The notes beneath the pieces were generated by a model. That model was not told the DNA's origin. It saw only the letters and a list, made by a program, of their open reading frames with translations, and did not search any database. A DNA stretch of 64,000 nt from Siderastrea siderea. Taxonomy: Eukaryota; Cnidaria; Anthozoa; Scleractinia; Rhizangiidae. The translations under genes were made by a program, and so were the position numbers. Numbering within the stretch: position 1 is the first letter of the stretch; each line of letters opens with the position of its first letter. The DNA lies in assembly GCA_964030785.1 (NCBI GenBank), contig OZ034971.1:11026579-11090578 (forward strand). The letters are read 5' to 3'. Below are positions 33,065 to 43,781 of this stretch, one piece after another.

Positions 33065-35539
33065 TTAGTTTTCCGAAACTAAAGTTGCAAACATGTCTTT
33101 GTCAAGTTTTAACAAGTAAGTTCCTCCATGTGAGCCTCCAGACATGGATAGATAAGGGCACTTTGAAATCAGTCCTTTAAGTTTTCCGCAACGTTTCAAA
33201 ATTTCCTGGGCATCTGGAATCTGCTGAGTATTTGCCCAAGTAAGCCATCCATCTGCAAGTTGTTTTGCAGTAGTGTCAGCTGCTTCTTCAAGAACAGCAT
33301 CATCATCCTTTGTCATGTCTCTAACATTTCCTAGAATGACATTCTCAGGGATACTTGTCTTCTTCAACTTAGATTCCACTGCCAGTGTTGTGCAGTATGT
33401 GATGTGCATGTCAGGAGTTTCTTCTGTTAGAACTGATTCTGGTGTTTCAGCAAGGTCTATGAGCTGAGCATTGTAGCATGGATCACTGCTAGGGCGTGCT
33501 GTTTCAGGTGTCACATTACTTGAAATTTGGCTGAGATCAAAGGGACCACTGAGAACCTTGACGCCTGGTTGAATGTCTTTACCCTCAATCCAAAGTGGTT
33601 GACGGATTACTTGGTATCCCATTAAAGCTGCAGAAAGGGTGACACAGACTGTAACAAAATTAAGGCCACGGTGAAGGGATTGTGAATGCTTGTTAACACC
33701 CAGTGGCGGTGCTCCGGTAAGAAGGCATGTAATACTAACATGAGGCTTCTGCGCTGTTGATCCACTTTCACATGATGAGGAGCTATTGGGTACAGAGATG
33801 ATTGCGAAGCCTTGAAGTGGATTGTCAAGAGAGCACTGGACCCGAAACTGCATACTCGGATGGCGAAAGGTGATGGACGGAGCATAATGATCAACCAATG
33901 CTTGAGTCGCATGAAGGTGGTTTTCTCCAAAGAGCATTGGCCATACGAGACCTGGAACTACGAGCATAGTAAAGACAGTTTCTGTTTGTTTTTCCCATGT
34001 GATGGGGATTTGCATAGTGGCAACTGCTTTAAGATCAGACTTTGAATCGGCAGAGGTAACAGAAATGGGTTCTTCAAGGGCACAATACTTGAGGTCAGGT
34101 CGATTGGATGCAACACAATCAGCATGTACTTTGCTCACAAGGGATACAGAACAGCAACTATCCAATGGCAAGGGCAGTGGTTCACCTGCAGATGTAACAG
34201 AGGTCCACAAGATATTACGCTGACATAACTGAGTTTGTGGCTTTCCTGAATGTGCTGGGATGGTAACGGCAGGTAATCCAAATAATGGAGTAGATGTCGA
34301 TGGCTGATCAAATGAAGCTGGAGGTGGTGGTCGTGAAGCGGAGGGTGATGTTTGGTTTTCAGACCCTGCAGGAATGGAAGTCGAGGATTTCTCCGTACAC
34401 TGAGCTTCGTATTTTTCCAGACGAGTAGATAAGACTACGAGTTGCTGTCTAAGAGAATTTACCTCATCAGATGGAACAGTGCTGCGAGATGTGCTTGATG
34501 GGCGATTTTCCGAGTGTTTGATAGCTTTACAGCCCCACTTGTTACAGCGTTGGCACTTGTGTTGTCGGCCATAAGAGCATTTGTTGCCGTCTTCCTCGCA
34601 ATTAGATTTGGGAAATCGATTGTAATTTCTGCATATCTCCGGTTGTTTTGGAGTGTCTTTGCGGTATTTTGGACAGTACCTTGACAGATGAGTAGTTTCT
34701 CCGCAAGTGTAACAAGCCCTCTGCTGTCGTTGGGAGTGCTGATATTGAGACTTCACCGAGGTCGAGGAAACAAACGCATTCGGTGGTGTAACTTTCCATT
34801 CATCGAGCGACTGATTTGGTTTCGAGGCGGTGGGCGAAGTTTGAAATGACAACTCAATACGACGAGCCGCTTCGACTGCCTTATCGAGTGTTTCAAATTC
34901 TGATGCTTTCACAACGAGCTGCTGAGCAATACTAGGCTTGACTTTAGAAATAAATTGTGATATAACAAAGGTAGGACAATCCTTCGCAATCTTTTCGCCA
35001 AGTTTCTCCAATTGATGCAGTAGTTTCTTGTATTTGAACGCAAACTGTTCCACTGACTCGCCATGCTCTTGTTGAATGGCGCTTAACTCGGCTGCTAATC
35101 GGCGGCACTTGTCTTCTTTCGATTCACCGAATTCTGCACGTAATCGTTCGATGCAAATGGTAAGTTGGTCTTCTACCGCTTTATCTGCGTAGCCCTCTGT
35201 GGTTTTAGCTATTGACAACACAGATCTCGGCCAGTCGCCAACACACTGTTGTTCAAGAAGGGAGAAACGTGTTCGGGCGGGAAGATGTGAGGTTTGTTGA
35301 TTGAACCGCTCGAGAAATTCCGAGATATCGTCTTGTACCACACTATCTCGACGAAACGAAGGAAGCTGGATGGAAGGCATACGAAGACCTTGTGTATTTT
35401 CGTGTTGAACTGGTGCTGGAACGGCCTCGGCCATGTTGCCGACTGTTTGGTTTACTTGAGTTACATTTGTTGTTAAGTCTTTCACAACGCTGACAAGTCC
35501 AGCCACGATGCCTTGCAATTCTTCAATTGTAGCTGGCAT
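33065..35539 (-). CDS. Gag-protease-like polyprotein of the LTR element
   Basis: An 824-codon open frame; the ATG at 35539 is the first after the 5' LTR and primer-binding site. N-terminal about 250 residues are a helical retrotransposon capsid-type gag domain (for example ISEFLERFNQQ and GESVEQFAFKYKKLL). A CCHC zinc knuckle, Cys276-x2-Cys279-x4-His284-x4-Cys289, follows. A second Cys-rich cluster spans residues 303-337, a short coiled coil about 358-382 and a Pro/Ser-rich linker about 385-430. Around residues 455-470, LPLPLDSCCSVSLVS resembles the retropepsin active-site strand, but the usual Asp-Thr/Ser-Gly reads Asp460-Ser-Cys, so protease activity is doubtful. The remaining ~350 residues have no domain I can name. 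The product would package element RNA. No frameshift or stop is present, in line with recent insertion. Confidence 0.85.
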   Translation of the reverse strand: MPATIEELQGIVAGLVSVVKDLTTNVTQVNQTVGNMAEAVPAPVQHENTQGLRMPSIQLPSFRRDSVVQDDISEFLERFNQQTSHLPARTRFSLLEQQCVGDWPRSVLSIAKTTEGYADKAVEDQLTICIERLRAEFGESKEDKCRRLAAELSAIQQEHGESVEQFAFKYKKLLHQLEKLGEKIAKDCPTFVISQFISKVKPSIAQQLVVKASEFETLDKAVEAARRIELSFQTSPTASKPNQSLDEWKVTPPNAFVSSTSVKSQYQHSQRQQRACYTCGETTHLSRYCPKYRKDTPKQPEICRNYNRFPKSNCEEDGNKCSYGRQHKCQRCNKWGCKAIKHSENRPSSTSRSTVPSDEVNSLRQQLVVLSTRLEKYEAQCTEKSSTSIPAGSENQTSPSASRPPPPASFDQPSTSTPLFGLPAVTIPAHSGKPQTQLCQRNILWTSVTSAGEPLPLPLDSCCSVSLVSKVHADCVASNRPDLKYCALEEPISVTSADSKSDLKAVATMQIPITWEKQTETVFTMLVVPGLVWPMLFGENHLHATQALVDHYAPSITFRHPSMQFRVQCSLDNPLQGFAIISVPNSSSSCESGSTAQKPHVSITCLLTGAPPLGVNKHSQSLHRGLNFVTVCVTLSAALMGYQVIRQPLWIEGKDIQPGVKVLSGPFDLSQISSNVTPETARPSSDPCYNAQLIDLAETPESVLTEETPDMHITYCTTLAVESKLKKTSIPENVILGNVRDMTKDDDAVLEEAADTTAKQLADGWLTWANTQQIPDAQEILKRCGKLKGLISKCPYLSMSGGSHGGTYLLKLDKDMFATLVSEN

Positions 35540-35554
35540 GATGAGTCCGACGAA

Positions 35555-35572
35555 ATTTTGGGTTCTCCACCA
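35555..35572 (-). other. tRNA primer-binding site of the LTR element
   Basis: On the - strand TGGTGGAGAACCC begins two bases inside the 5' LTR. The + strand reads gggttctccacca, that is, a tRNA 3' end including CCA. Which tRNA it is cannot be decided by eye. Confidence 0.75.
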
Positions 35573-35574
35573 CT

Positions 35575-35766
35575 TGTAGACGGATTTGCGGGGGAATAAA
35601 GAGTGACCACAGCGGAATGAGCTAACACAACTTTATAACTGTAAACTGTAAACAAGGTAAACGCTGACAAGACTGACAATCTCGATCCCCAAACTTCGAT
35701 TCCTCATGCTCTCGCTCCTCGTGCTCTTGTGTCACGTGACTATTTGAATCCCATAATTCCACTACA
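35575..35766 (-). repeat. 5' LTR of the gag-only element
   Basis: 192 bp, same sequence as the 3' LTR, followed by the target duplication GCTT at 35767-35770. The + strand contains tgtgtcacgtgacta, including a CACGTG palindrome, and an aataaa word near its 5' side. Confidence 0.93.
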
Positions 35767-35770
35767 GCTT

Positions 35771-37940
35771 CGCCCCCACCAAGATGGATTCAGAAACTGT
35801 AAAAACGGTCTTTTCTAAAGACTTTTATAAACTTTCATACAACATTGAGGAAACAAAAACATGAAGTTAGTTCTTTACCATACATTTATTTTTAAATTTA
35901 AATTCCCTGTTCACAATCATAGTTAAAAGCGTTTACTTGATGAGCAAACCAACAGCTATTTTCGTACTACAAGAATACTTTCTACAGTACAAAAAACTGA
36001 AACAACCATAAAACAAAATAGTTCTCCTCCTGTCGAGCGGTTATTGAGTTCGTTCTACTTTAGCGGTTATCACATTTAACTCTTGCCACCTCAGCACCGT
36101 TACTAACTTTTCTGTTGAGCTGGCCTCAGTGCTGACGACAAATAACAAAACAATACAACCGCGAATCACCAGAGCTACTGTAAATTATTCCTGACCGCAG
36201 GGGACTGGGGTTAGCCATGGTCGCAGACCATGTCGCGTGATTTCCGTTCGTCAGATGTAAACAGGGGCGATCGTCAGTTACGCAGACCACTGCTGGATCG
36301 CTGTTGTGTTGAAATCTGATTGTTTATTGTCTTTTCAATCTTTTGTAATACGTCATTTGTTTACCACAACATTCGCAATACCAAGAAACTGCCGCAATTC
36401 CACAAAAAGTATGCCGCCAGCATTGCAACCACACAGCAAACCTCATCTGCGACCATAGGATTTTTCTTCAACCAAAACTACAGTTAACAAGTGTTACCAG
36501 TGTTACGCGGGACGTCACGCAGTCCAAATAATAACGTTATCTGACCACTCAAGTCACTCCTGACAGATATACGGCCATAGACTGCACTGAATACCACAGA
36601 AAATAAAATCAGCTTTTACCCTTTCACTCTCAGAGTTCAACCTCTGCTAATGTTGCTGAGCAACCGAGCAGGACTTGCTCCTGGTTTTGATCTTTGGTTC
36701 CTTTGAGGGTGAAAGGGTGTGACTGTTTTGTGACAGCAGCTTTATGAAAACGTTTTTGTCCCCTGTTCTAGTACTTCCGCTTGTCCCGGAAGACTACGCT
36801 AATGAGATTCATGTTCTCATCACGAAGTGTCCCCTAACCAACTCTGTTAAATATGACGTCATATGGAAATTACAAATAGCTTTGTGAAATATCCGAGTTT
36901 TTGGACATAAGTGACGGAAATTCTAAAATGCCGGGTACATAGTTTCACATTATGCAGGCGGCGTGACTTAAACTTTACATTACCTTGAACAACACACCTA
37001 AAATATTTGAAACGAAAATTAATTAAATTATATATGAGATTAGCTCTGCTCTATGTACATTAAAATGGACTTACTATTAACACTATAAACAAAGTCGCCG
37101 CCATTTATCACTATTCGAACCAAATTACTATGTTATTTAAATTTGTCTTACAGAACCAAACATGTTAACAACGATTACTTGACATTAAAGCGACACAGTG
37201 ACATAAAAAGCGACACTTTTGCTTTAAACGTAATTTGGATATTTACACGATTTTGGCGAGAATTAAAACGGATTTATGGCATTTAAAACTTAAATAGTAA
37301 AATGTAATATTCTATCTGAAGTAAACACAACAGGATATAAAACCCACAACGCAAGATTTCTTACATTGCTGGCAAAGAGTCGTTTTTTTCTTCTTTTTTG
37401 TTTTTGTTTTTGAACTATTGGAGACAGCACGTTTTTTAAGGTGTTACAGTTATTAAATTATAGTTTCAATAAAACATTCTTAGTATGATTAATTGTATTG
37501 TGCATGCAGATAAATTACTACGTTATCTTCTGCCACAACTGGCTTATTGGGGGCAAATGTTACTTATCAACTACACAAGTTTTTTCCACAAGAGAAAATT
37601 AAGTGCTACTGCAACAGCTGAAAGGGATAAGTCTCACGAGTCGCTTGCAAAAAGAGTTGCATAAACACTGTGCAACACCAGCGAGATCTGTCACATTTCG
37701 CAAATAAAAACGTTGAGAGACATGCTCAACGTTTTCAGCACTGAAATTGCAAAAACTTTACTTAAGACAGATCACGAAACAACTTTCGTTTACGAAAAAA
37801 CACGTTTCCACATAATCGTCAACGATCGCTCGATAGGAGGAAAAAAGAAGGGATTATACGGAAATGTGGCACTTAGCGATTCACGAATCGATCAGGTTGC
37901 AGGCTTACGTAAAACCAGGTTTCTAGAAAGGGTCGCTAAC
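35771..37940. other. Unit 2 noncoding stretch; contains the empty site of the DIRS-like element
   Basis: Paralogous to unit 1 at 4780-5165 and then directly to 11461-13430. The point near 36149-36165 (aaaacaatacaaccgcgaat) is the unoccupied DIRS site. It holds the foldback (36617-36722) seen in unit 1. The last ~100 bases (from about 37830) begin the extra block that carries the minisatellite. No gene recognised. Confidence 0.6.
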
Positions 37941-37964
37941 GATAAATCAGGGTTGGCAACGGCA

Positions 37965-38404
37965 GCAACCGTTGGCGATCTTTAGTGATCGTTAGTGATC
38001 GTCGGTGATCGTTATTGATCGTAGGTAATAGCAATTCATTGTTGGTAATTATTAGCAATCGTTAGCGATAGTTGTTACTGTTAGCGATCGTTGGTGATCG
38101 TTAGTTACCGTTAGTGATCGTTAGCGATCGTAAGTGATCGTTGGTGACCGTTAGCGACTATTGGTGAAAGTTGGCGATCGTTGGTGATTGTTAGCGACCT
38201 TCAGCGATCATATGAAAACCAGCCTTCAGTGTAAAGTTTTCAGCTGAGGGGTGCGATATGCCTACCCTGCCCTACAACTTAACAAACAAAGTGATCGTTA
38301 GCGATCGCTAGTGATCGTTGGTGATCGTTAGCGATCGTTAGTGATCTTTGGTGATCGTTAGCGATTGTTAGTGAAAGTTGGCGATCGTCGGTCATTGTTA
38401 GCGA
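37965..38404 (+). repeat. GATCGTTAG minisatellite
   Basis: About 40 imperfect copies of a 10-bp unit (gtgatcgtta, gcgatcgtta, gtgatcgttg), in two blocks. They are separated by a ~50-base spacer starting catatgaaaaccagccttca that recurs at 38426, so the array has a higher-order repeat of about 200 bp. Absent from unit 1, where the flanking cgatcgctcagt runs straight into the later DNA. Confidence 0.9.
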
Positions 38405-38812
38405 CCTTTCAGTGAGTAGCGATCATATGAAAACCAGCCTTCAGTGTAAAGTTTTCAGCTGAGGGGTGTGACATTCCTTCCCTGCCCTGCAAGTTAACAA
38501 ATGGGCCAGTGATTGATACTACTACAAAAACACCTGAAAAAGCAAGTACGAGAGTTGTTTGTGTCGGTTTAGAATACAGCACTATAACACTACACAGCAA
38601 CGGCACATCCTCTGTCATCCACCGCCAATACTCGGGGGAGGGGTAACAGGGGCGAAGTATTCATGTACTCTTAGGTCTGGTAAATGAGCCTGCAAACAGA
38701 AATAACCACGTGAACATCACTGCAGTGACACTAATTAATGTACGTGAGGTGTTTATGACTGGAGACATAAATCACGTTAGGAAGCCAACAACAAATAACG
38801 TGAACAAGAAAT

Positions 38813-38890
38813 CACGTGAATACGGAGGAGTCAACAAGAAATCACGTGAATAAGGAAGGGCCATCAATAAATCACGTGAATTTGGACGAG
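38813..38890. repeat. 30-bp repeats with CACGTG, unit 2
   Basis: CACGTG starts at 38813, 38843 and 38873, exactly 30 apart, each in aaatcacgtgaat. Further CACGTG near 38707, 38996 and 39115. It is paralogous to the array at 13673-13790. Confidence 0.72.
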
Positions 38891-39436
38891 TCAACATGTG
38901 ACTTATAAGAGTTGGCAGCGTCAGGACACCAAATACGGAATGTGGCAATTTAAACGAAAGATTGTCAACAGGTACATTGGGTCAAACACACGTAGCCACG
39001 TGAAAAAACAGAAAGGGCTTCGTACACGAACAAAGAGTAGTACAAAACGTCACATTTACGACATTTTAACCAGCGGAGCATCACATGAAAATATAAGGAA
39101 CCATGGAGGCGATCACGTGAACTAAGGCAGTGGCCGCATGAATTATTAGCTACGCTTCATCCAGGAGTGTACTCTGAAAAACAGGAGTGAAATAAAATGA
39201 CCAAATAAAATGCAATAGTTACCCTGAGTTTCCTTGTTCCTGCTTTTGTGATGAGCTGACAGTCGAAAAGTTCCACTCTTTTAAGTTGATGGCAATTACT
39301 AATGGCGTTAAAAGGTAAAAAGTTTTGATAGTGACAACTTACTATTTTTGATAAATTTACTTATGTCATTGGATTAAAACACGTTCCGTCTGATTTTCTT
39401 ATTACCGACAATCACTGTGAAGCTATCATACTCTAA

Positions 39437-40070
39437 AAAAAAAAAATCACGGGCATTGTGCAGAGGTGAAAGCACTCGCCTGATACATGCAAGCGTGACC
39501 CAGGCCCGGGGGGGGGCGCACTCAGCAGATGCTCGGGTAGGGAGGTGCGACCCGGGTGTTTATACCCTGACCATGTTTAAGACACAAATCTCTCATTTTG
39601 CTACCCTATTTAAGACAGAATCTCACAGTTTTTGTATCCTGTCTACAACATTTAACCCAACATCATACCCTCTTTCTGGCTAGAATGGACCAGTCAGAGA
39701 CTGTTTCTTATTTCAATACTGTAGATTTATAAACTGGTAAAAATTCGGCTTGTGATGAGGTTTCTGCAAGTTGACGAATACATAAGGTCATGTAGCGATA
39801 CCCTGTTTAAGACAGAAATTGATGAAATCGATGCTCGTTCAAGACAAAACCCTCTGAAAACCATACCCTATCGGGCCGCACGTCCCCATTAAGGCCATCT
39901 AAGGGAGTAACCCCCCTCCCCCCTCCCTGGGACCCGATATATACGTAATTGGACACCATATGTGGCTTGAGTTTGTTGTTGGTCCTCTTCCTTGTTCTGA
40001 GTGATTCTCTCAGAGTCCTACAGCTTTCCTACCTCCTCAAACACCAACATTTCTAAATACCCTATCCGAG
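39437..40070 (+). mobile_element. SINE split by a nested insertion, unit 2
   Basis: The tRNA-like head is at 39437-39502 (gcagaggtgaaagcactcgc) and the body resumes at about 39950 (catatgtggcttgagtttgt) to accaacatttc near 40055. Unit 1 has the uninterrupted SINE at 14313-14520. Confidence 0.75.
39503..39936. mobile_element. G-run foldback element nested in the SINE, unit 2
   Basis: About 434 bp with G-rich left end (gcccgggggggggcgcactc) and C-rich right end (gggagtaacccccctccccc), i.e. inverted ends. The interior repeats gtttaagaca-type words (near 39570, 39606, 39809). Absent from unit 1. I recognise this type of element as common in corals, from memory. Confidence 0.7.
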
Positions 40071-40880
40071 GGCCACAGATTTATCAGCCGTGAAGTGGAA
40101 ATACCATGAACTGTGCATGCGCTTGTGGGACTGGAATACGGTTTTCCATAAATTCACTATCATGGATTGAACCACTATTTCATTTCTTTCCTATCGACAA
40201 AAGACGTACCGTTGTTTTTCCGAACAAAGTTGTCTCTCGTTCTGGTGTGGCCAAATTTCCGGTCTAGGGACGCCATTTTGATTTTCGTAGATTGAAAACC
40301 AGGAAGCGCAAGCGCAGCTAATGCTAATTCTTCTTTAAGTGTCGCTCTTGTAATACAAAAATGATTCCTTGTTTCCATGGTTTCGTGGCAACAAAAGTGA
40401 ATGTTGGTAGAGTAGGAAATACTGTGAAAATGCTAGTCGCAGGCGAGTTCTCTCCCCTAACTTAAGGAAACAAGGACTGAAAGTTTTCTGTTTAAACGTG
40501 ACACATCTGACAAGCGGCTCTGACACTCCACTGCCCAAATAGTAGAGTTTGAGTTTTTAAGCGCCGTTGACATACGCAATTTTTGTTGTGGCGATGGTTA
40601 GTGCGTTTTGTGTGAAATATCAGCTTTTTGTTACGATTTTACGACAATTTCTCTGCAATTCGATCGATTTCTGTGCAGTGGGAGTGGTCGAAGCAGCTGC
40701 GAGGTAAGTGTGAACAGCTTTTTGGCATGCCGGTACGCACTCTGCTCAGTCGCGTCAAAATCGCAAACAAATACCTGTGAAATCGCACTAAAATTTAGGC
40801 TAGATTACACAAGTGACATTAGAAAACCAATTCAACAAATATAACATTAAGTTAAAGGTGTAAACGGCTCAGCTACTCAC
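40071..40880. other. Noncoding stretch, unit 2
   Basis: Paralogous to parts of 14521-15665 of unit 1 without its MITE. It contains the ATG frame ending at the gtaagt donor (about 40593-40702). Nothing else recognised. Confidence 0.5.
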
Positions 40881-43781
40881 ATTAAATAGTCTAAGGCGTT
40901 GTCTGTGATAAGAGGACAGTTATCCACTTCTAGTTCCTCAATGTGGTCCACAGCACATGGGCTGCCACAAAAGTGTCTGCTGCCTTCATCTGTGATCAAC
41001 TCACAGTGTGAAAGTGTCTGAATGAGAATGAATCAAGGTAACTAAGTCCTCGTCATGTTACCGTGTAAAATACATAATTATGTACTGTTGGGCAAGCATT
41101 ATATTCCCAGCCACGATGTAAGAAGTTCAGAGGAAGTGTTGCGTAAGTTTTGTGGTTCCATGTGGCCATTGTGTGCAGCTGATGATCAGCAAGCAGAAGT
41201 AAAGTTGCAAAAGGCTGCAAGCAGCAATTTGTTTTGTTTTCGGTTTTCTAAAAATCAGTATTACAACAGATTCAAGCAGAGTTTATTCTATGGAGAAATA
41301 CGCTTTTGGTCATAAGGCCACTCCCAGGGCCCAGCACTCCCCGCCCCTTAACCCACCATACAGCTTTTTGACGGCCTGTATTCACAATAGCCTGCGTAGC
41401 AAGTGTTTCCCCGTTTTTTCATGTTTGGTGTGTCTTTTGTGCGCGCGTTGCTCGCATTTTTTTAAGTGAAAAAATGCTTTCAGCACACGGAAAAACCCAC
41501 AAAAATGCTTGCTACACAGGCTAACTTGGATTTCTTAGCATAGCTTTACATTGGTGGTGTAAAATTAATATCTTTAGATTCTAAACGGTTTGCACCTAGC
41601 GATAGATTAAGTAGAGTGAAGTTGAGTTGACATTTTTCAGGTTTGCAGTGAAACAATTCTCACTTGCAGAACGATTTAAAAAGATCACAATCAAAAAAGC
41701 TATTCAAATGTCCATGATCTCTTTGTAAATTAGGAGAATAGGGCTTCCTCCAAAATTTTGTACACCACCTTTGAAGCCCTTCATTCCGGGAATTTTTATT
41801 GCAGTAAACCCTACTTGAAGCTAAATAGGACCAGATGACAAGTCATACTTACAAGTTTTTGTAAACCCGAAAACCAGAGAGATAGGTGATTCAAAGTTGA
41901 GTCGGTTGTCTACAGAAAACAGAAAGACTGAATTTCTAACACTAACATCACATGCTACTTAATCCGTAAATTTACTATATTGTAAATTTCCCTGTAACGT
42001 AAATTTCAAGTTACCTGTAGTTCACATGAAAACAATAAACTTTTTGGTTTTCATTTGTGGCAAATAGATGGTTACTGTTTTCACCATTTTGATTGCAATT
42101 TAATTTTTAACTGTATTTTATCACAACTTGGACAACCAAAGACATATACTTTTCAAATGGCAAAAAATTAAAATAATCGTACACATAAAAATGTCAGTAA
42201 AATTTTCATTTTCATACTGCTACTTAAATACAACGTGTTAGTATAAATGTAACAAAAATCTCACCAAAACACATTCCTCCAAGTCCAACCGCTGAAGTTT
42301 GTTACAACCCTGACAACAAACAAAAACACATGGAAATTAAGATGCTTTTTCCAGATTATAATTCACAAGTCATCGGTCAAACCAGGTCAGATGATACATG
42401 TCTACTTGACTATTAATACGTGATAAACAATTAACTTGACTATTAACACACAATTTCATTTCCATTCCAAATGTGCATGAAATTGACAGTTCATTAAAGT
42501 ACGGGCCTTTGAGGGCAAAGTCTCTCAAATTCTTTGACTTTACCGTGCGTCTTGAACCCAAACTCCAACCACGAATACGGAATAAAACTCAGGACTTTTG
42601 AAGGGGTGACCAGATTCAAGGGTATTTTTACACAAGAAAATTTTATGAATAAGGGAGCATTTGTTCAGTCCAAAATAGAATGCTGAATAATAACGAACTG
42701 GCCATATTGCTATGCCTTTCAACAACAAGCGAAGTCTAAAGTTCATGACTCAACTGTCACGTCTTCTCTCCAGTTAATCATCCTAGCAGGTCTTTTGAAG
42801 TTCAGCTTTACAGGGTAAAAAGGTCAAGTTTGTTACGCTATGATTGGTGGATTTTGATCCACGTTAGTTTCTATTTTGAGTTCATTTTCACGATTTGTTA
42901 ATTGTTGGAACAGTTATAGTTTAAAATTAAAATCACTGATAACAGCATGGAACATTGTTGCATCGCGAGTTCCGCGGACGAAACGTGAAACGGCCACGCG
43001 AAATGCCTCAAATTAAACCCGCGTAAAAAGTAGCCAATCAAATTGCGCTTTTGGCATGATGAAATGGATTCAAAGTGAGACCTGCTAGGAAGATTAAGTG
43101 GGAATTTTTGCAACCATTCCCTGTGTTCCGGAAGATTTTCTTGCACGCTATTATGGATAAATCGACAGAACGCAGATTAAAAAGTATAGGAAACACAATG
43201 ACTGTACGAAAAAATCCTCAGGAAAACGGGGAACAGTTGAAGAAATTCCCACTTAATCTTTAGTTTCTTTGTGCAACCTTGCCCAGGCCCCGAGCCTTTG
43301 CTTCAGTGTGTTCACTGCTAGATCTGGAAAGTTTATTGCGACAGTATGATAAATAAACAAAGAAACACGACCGTTCAAAAAGTGCTGTTGTTCTTCGTTA
43401 TTGTCACTTAATCCTTTCAGTGTACTTGTAAGGCTCCAAAATTCAGTATGGGATTCTTGGGGGTTTTAGTTTGGTCCAAGGGTTTCAGGGGTTTTGCTTT
43501 AAACCTAAGGGATTTTTTCGGTTTTTAAAATTTATGTCCCCATTTGCACCTCCCCGTCATTTGAAATCCAGAGTGTTCACCCCCCCCCCCCCCAGGAACT
43601 TAGCTAGTTTTGTTACTATCAAACAGCCAAAGCCAAGACAAGAAACTCACCTTAGTTCATGACAATTGTTCCCCAGATGTTGAAGTGATAAATCTGTTAA
43701 CTGCATGCATCCAGACACACAGAGTAACGTAACATCTTTACAGTGCTCGCTGATTGCCTTAACTGCACCATCCTTTATGTT
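40881..43781 (-). pseudogene. FBXL20-like: FBXL2/FBXL20-like fragment, unit 2, missing exon B
   Basis: Exons A 43651-43781, C 42265-42309, D 41853-41909 and E 40881-41017 match those of unit 1 and keep their splice sites. Exon B is gone: between about 42945 and 43089 the DNA lacks the ~2.4 kb that in unit 1 holds it. Exon A ends in phase 2 and exon C begins in phase 0, so joining A to C shifts the frame. Exon A has also lost one codon. Replacements at consensus LRR positions (Cys to Phe in D, Ile to Ser and Leu to Val in E) fit loss of constraint. I call it a pseudogene. Confidence 0.82.

Larger units (their letters stand above)
32738..35766 (-). mobile_element. Young non-autonomous LTR retrotransposon coding only gag-protease
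   Basis: A 3029-bp element reading on the - strand. LTRs of 192 bp, TG...CA, lie at 35575-35766 (5') and 32738-32929 (3'); I see no difference between them. A 4-bp target duplication, GCTT, flanks it (32734-32737 and 35767-35770). A tRNA primer-binding site follows the 5' LTR, and a purine-rich tract (AAGAAGGTGTGGA on the - strand) precedes the 3' LTR. The only gene is an intact 824-codon gag with a protease-like block; reverse transcriptase, RNase H and integrase are absent, because the frame ends 135 bases from the 3' LTR. It must depend on enzymes of a relative. It resembles the gag-only terminal-repeat elements described in plants (TR-GAG). Gypsy or BEL ancestry is undecided. Units 1 and 3 have no copy here. 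Confidence 0.9.

Noticed and set aside
37965..38404. Regular short repeats resembling a CRISPR array
   Set aside because: Units are 10 bp in direct contact without unique spacers, and the DNA is animal nuclear.
41055..41315. An 86-codon plus-strand frame (also at 57781 and partly at 15900)
   Set aside because: Frame is broken in unit 1 and shows no known domain or splice context.
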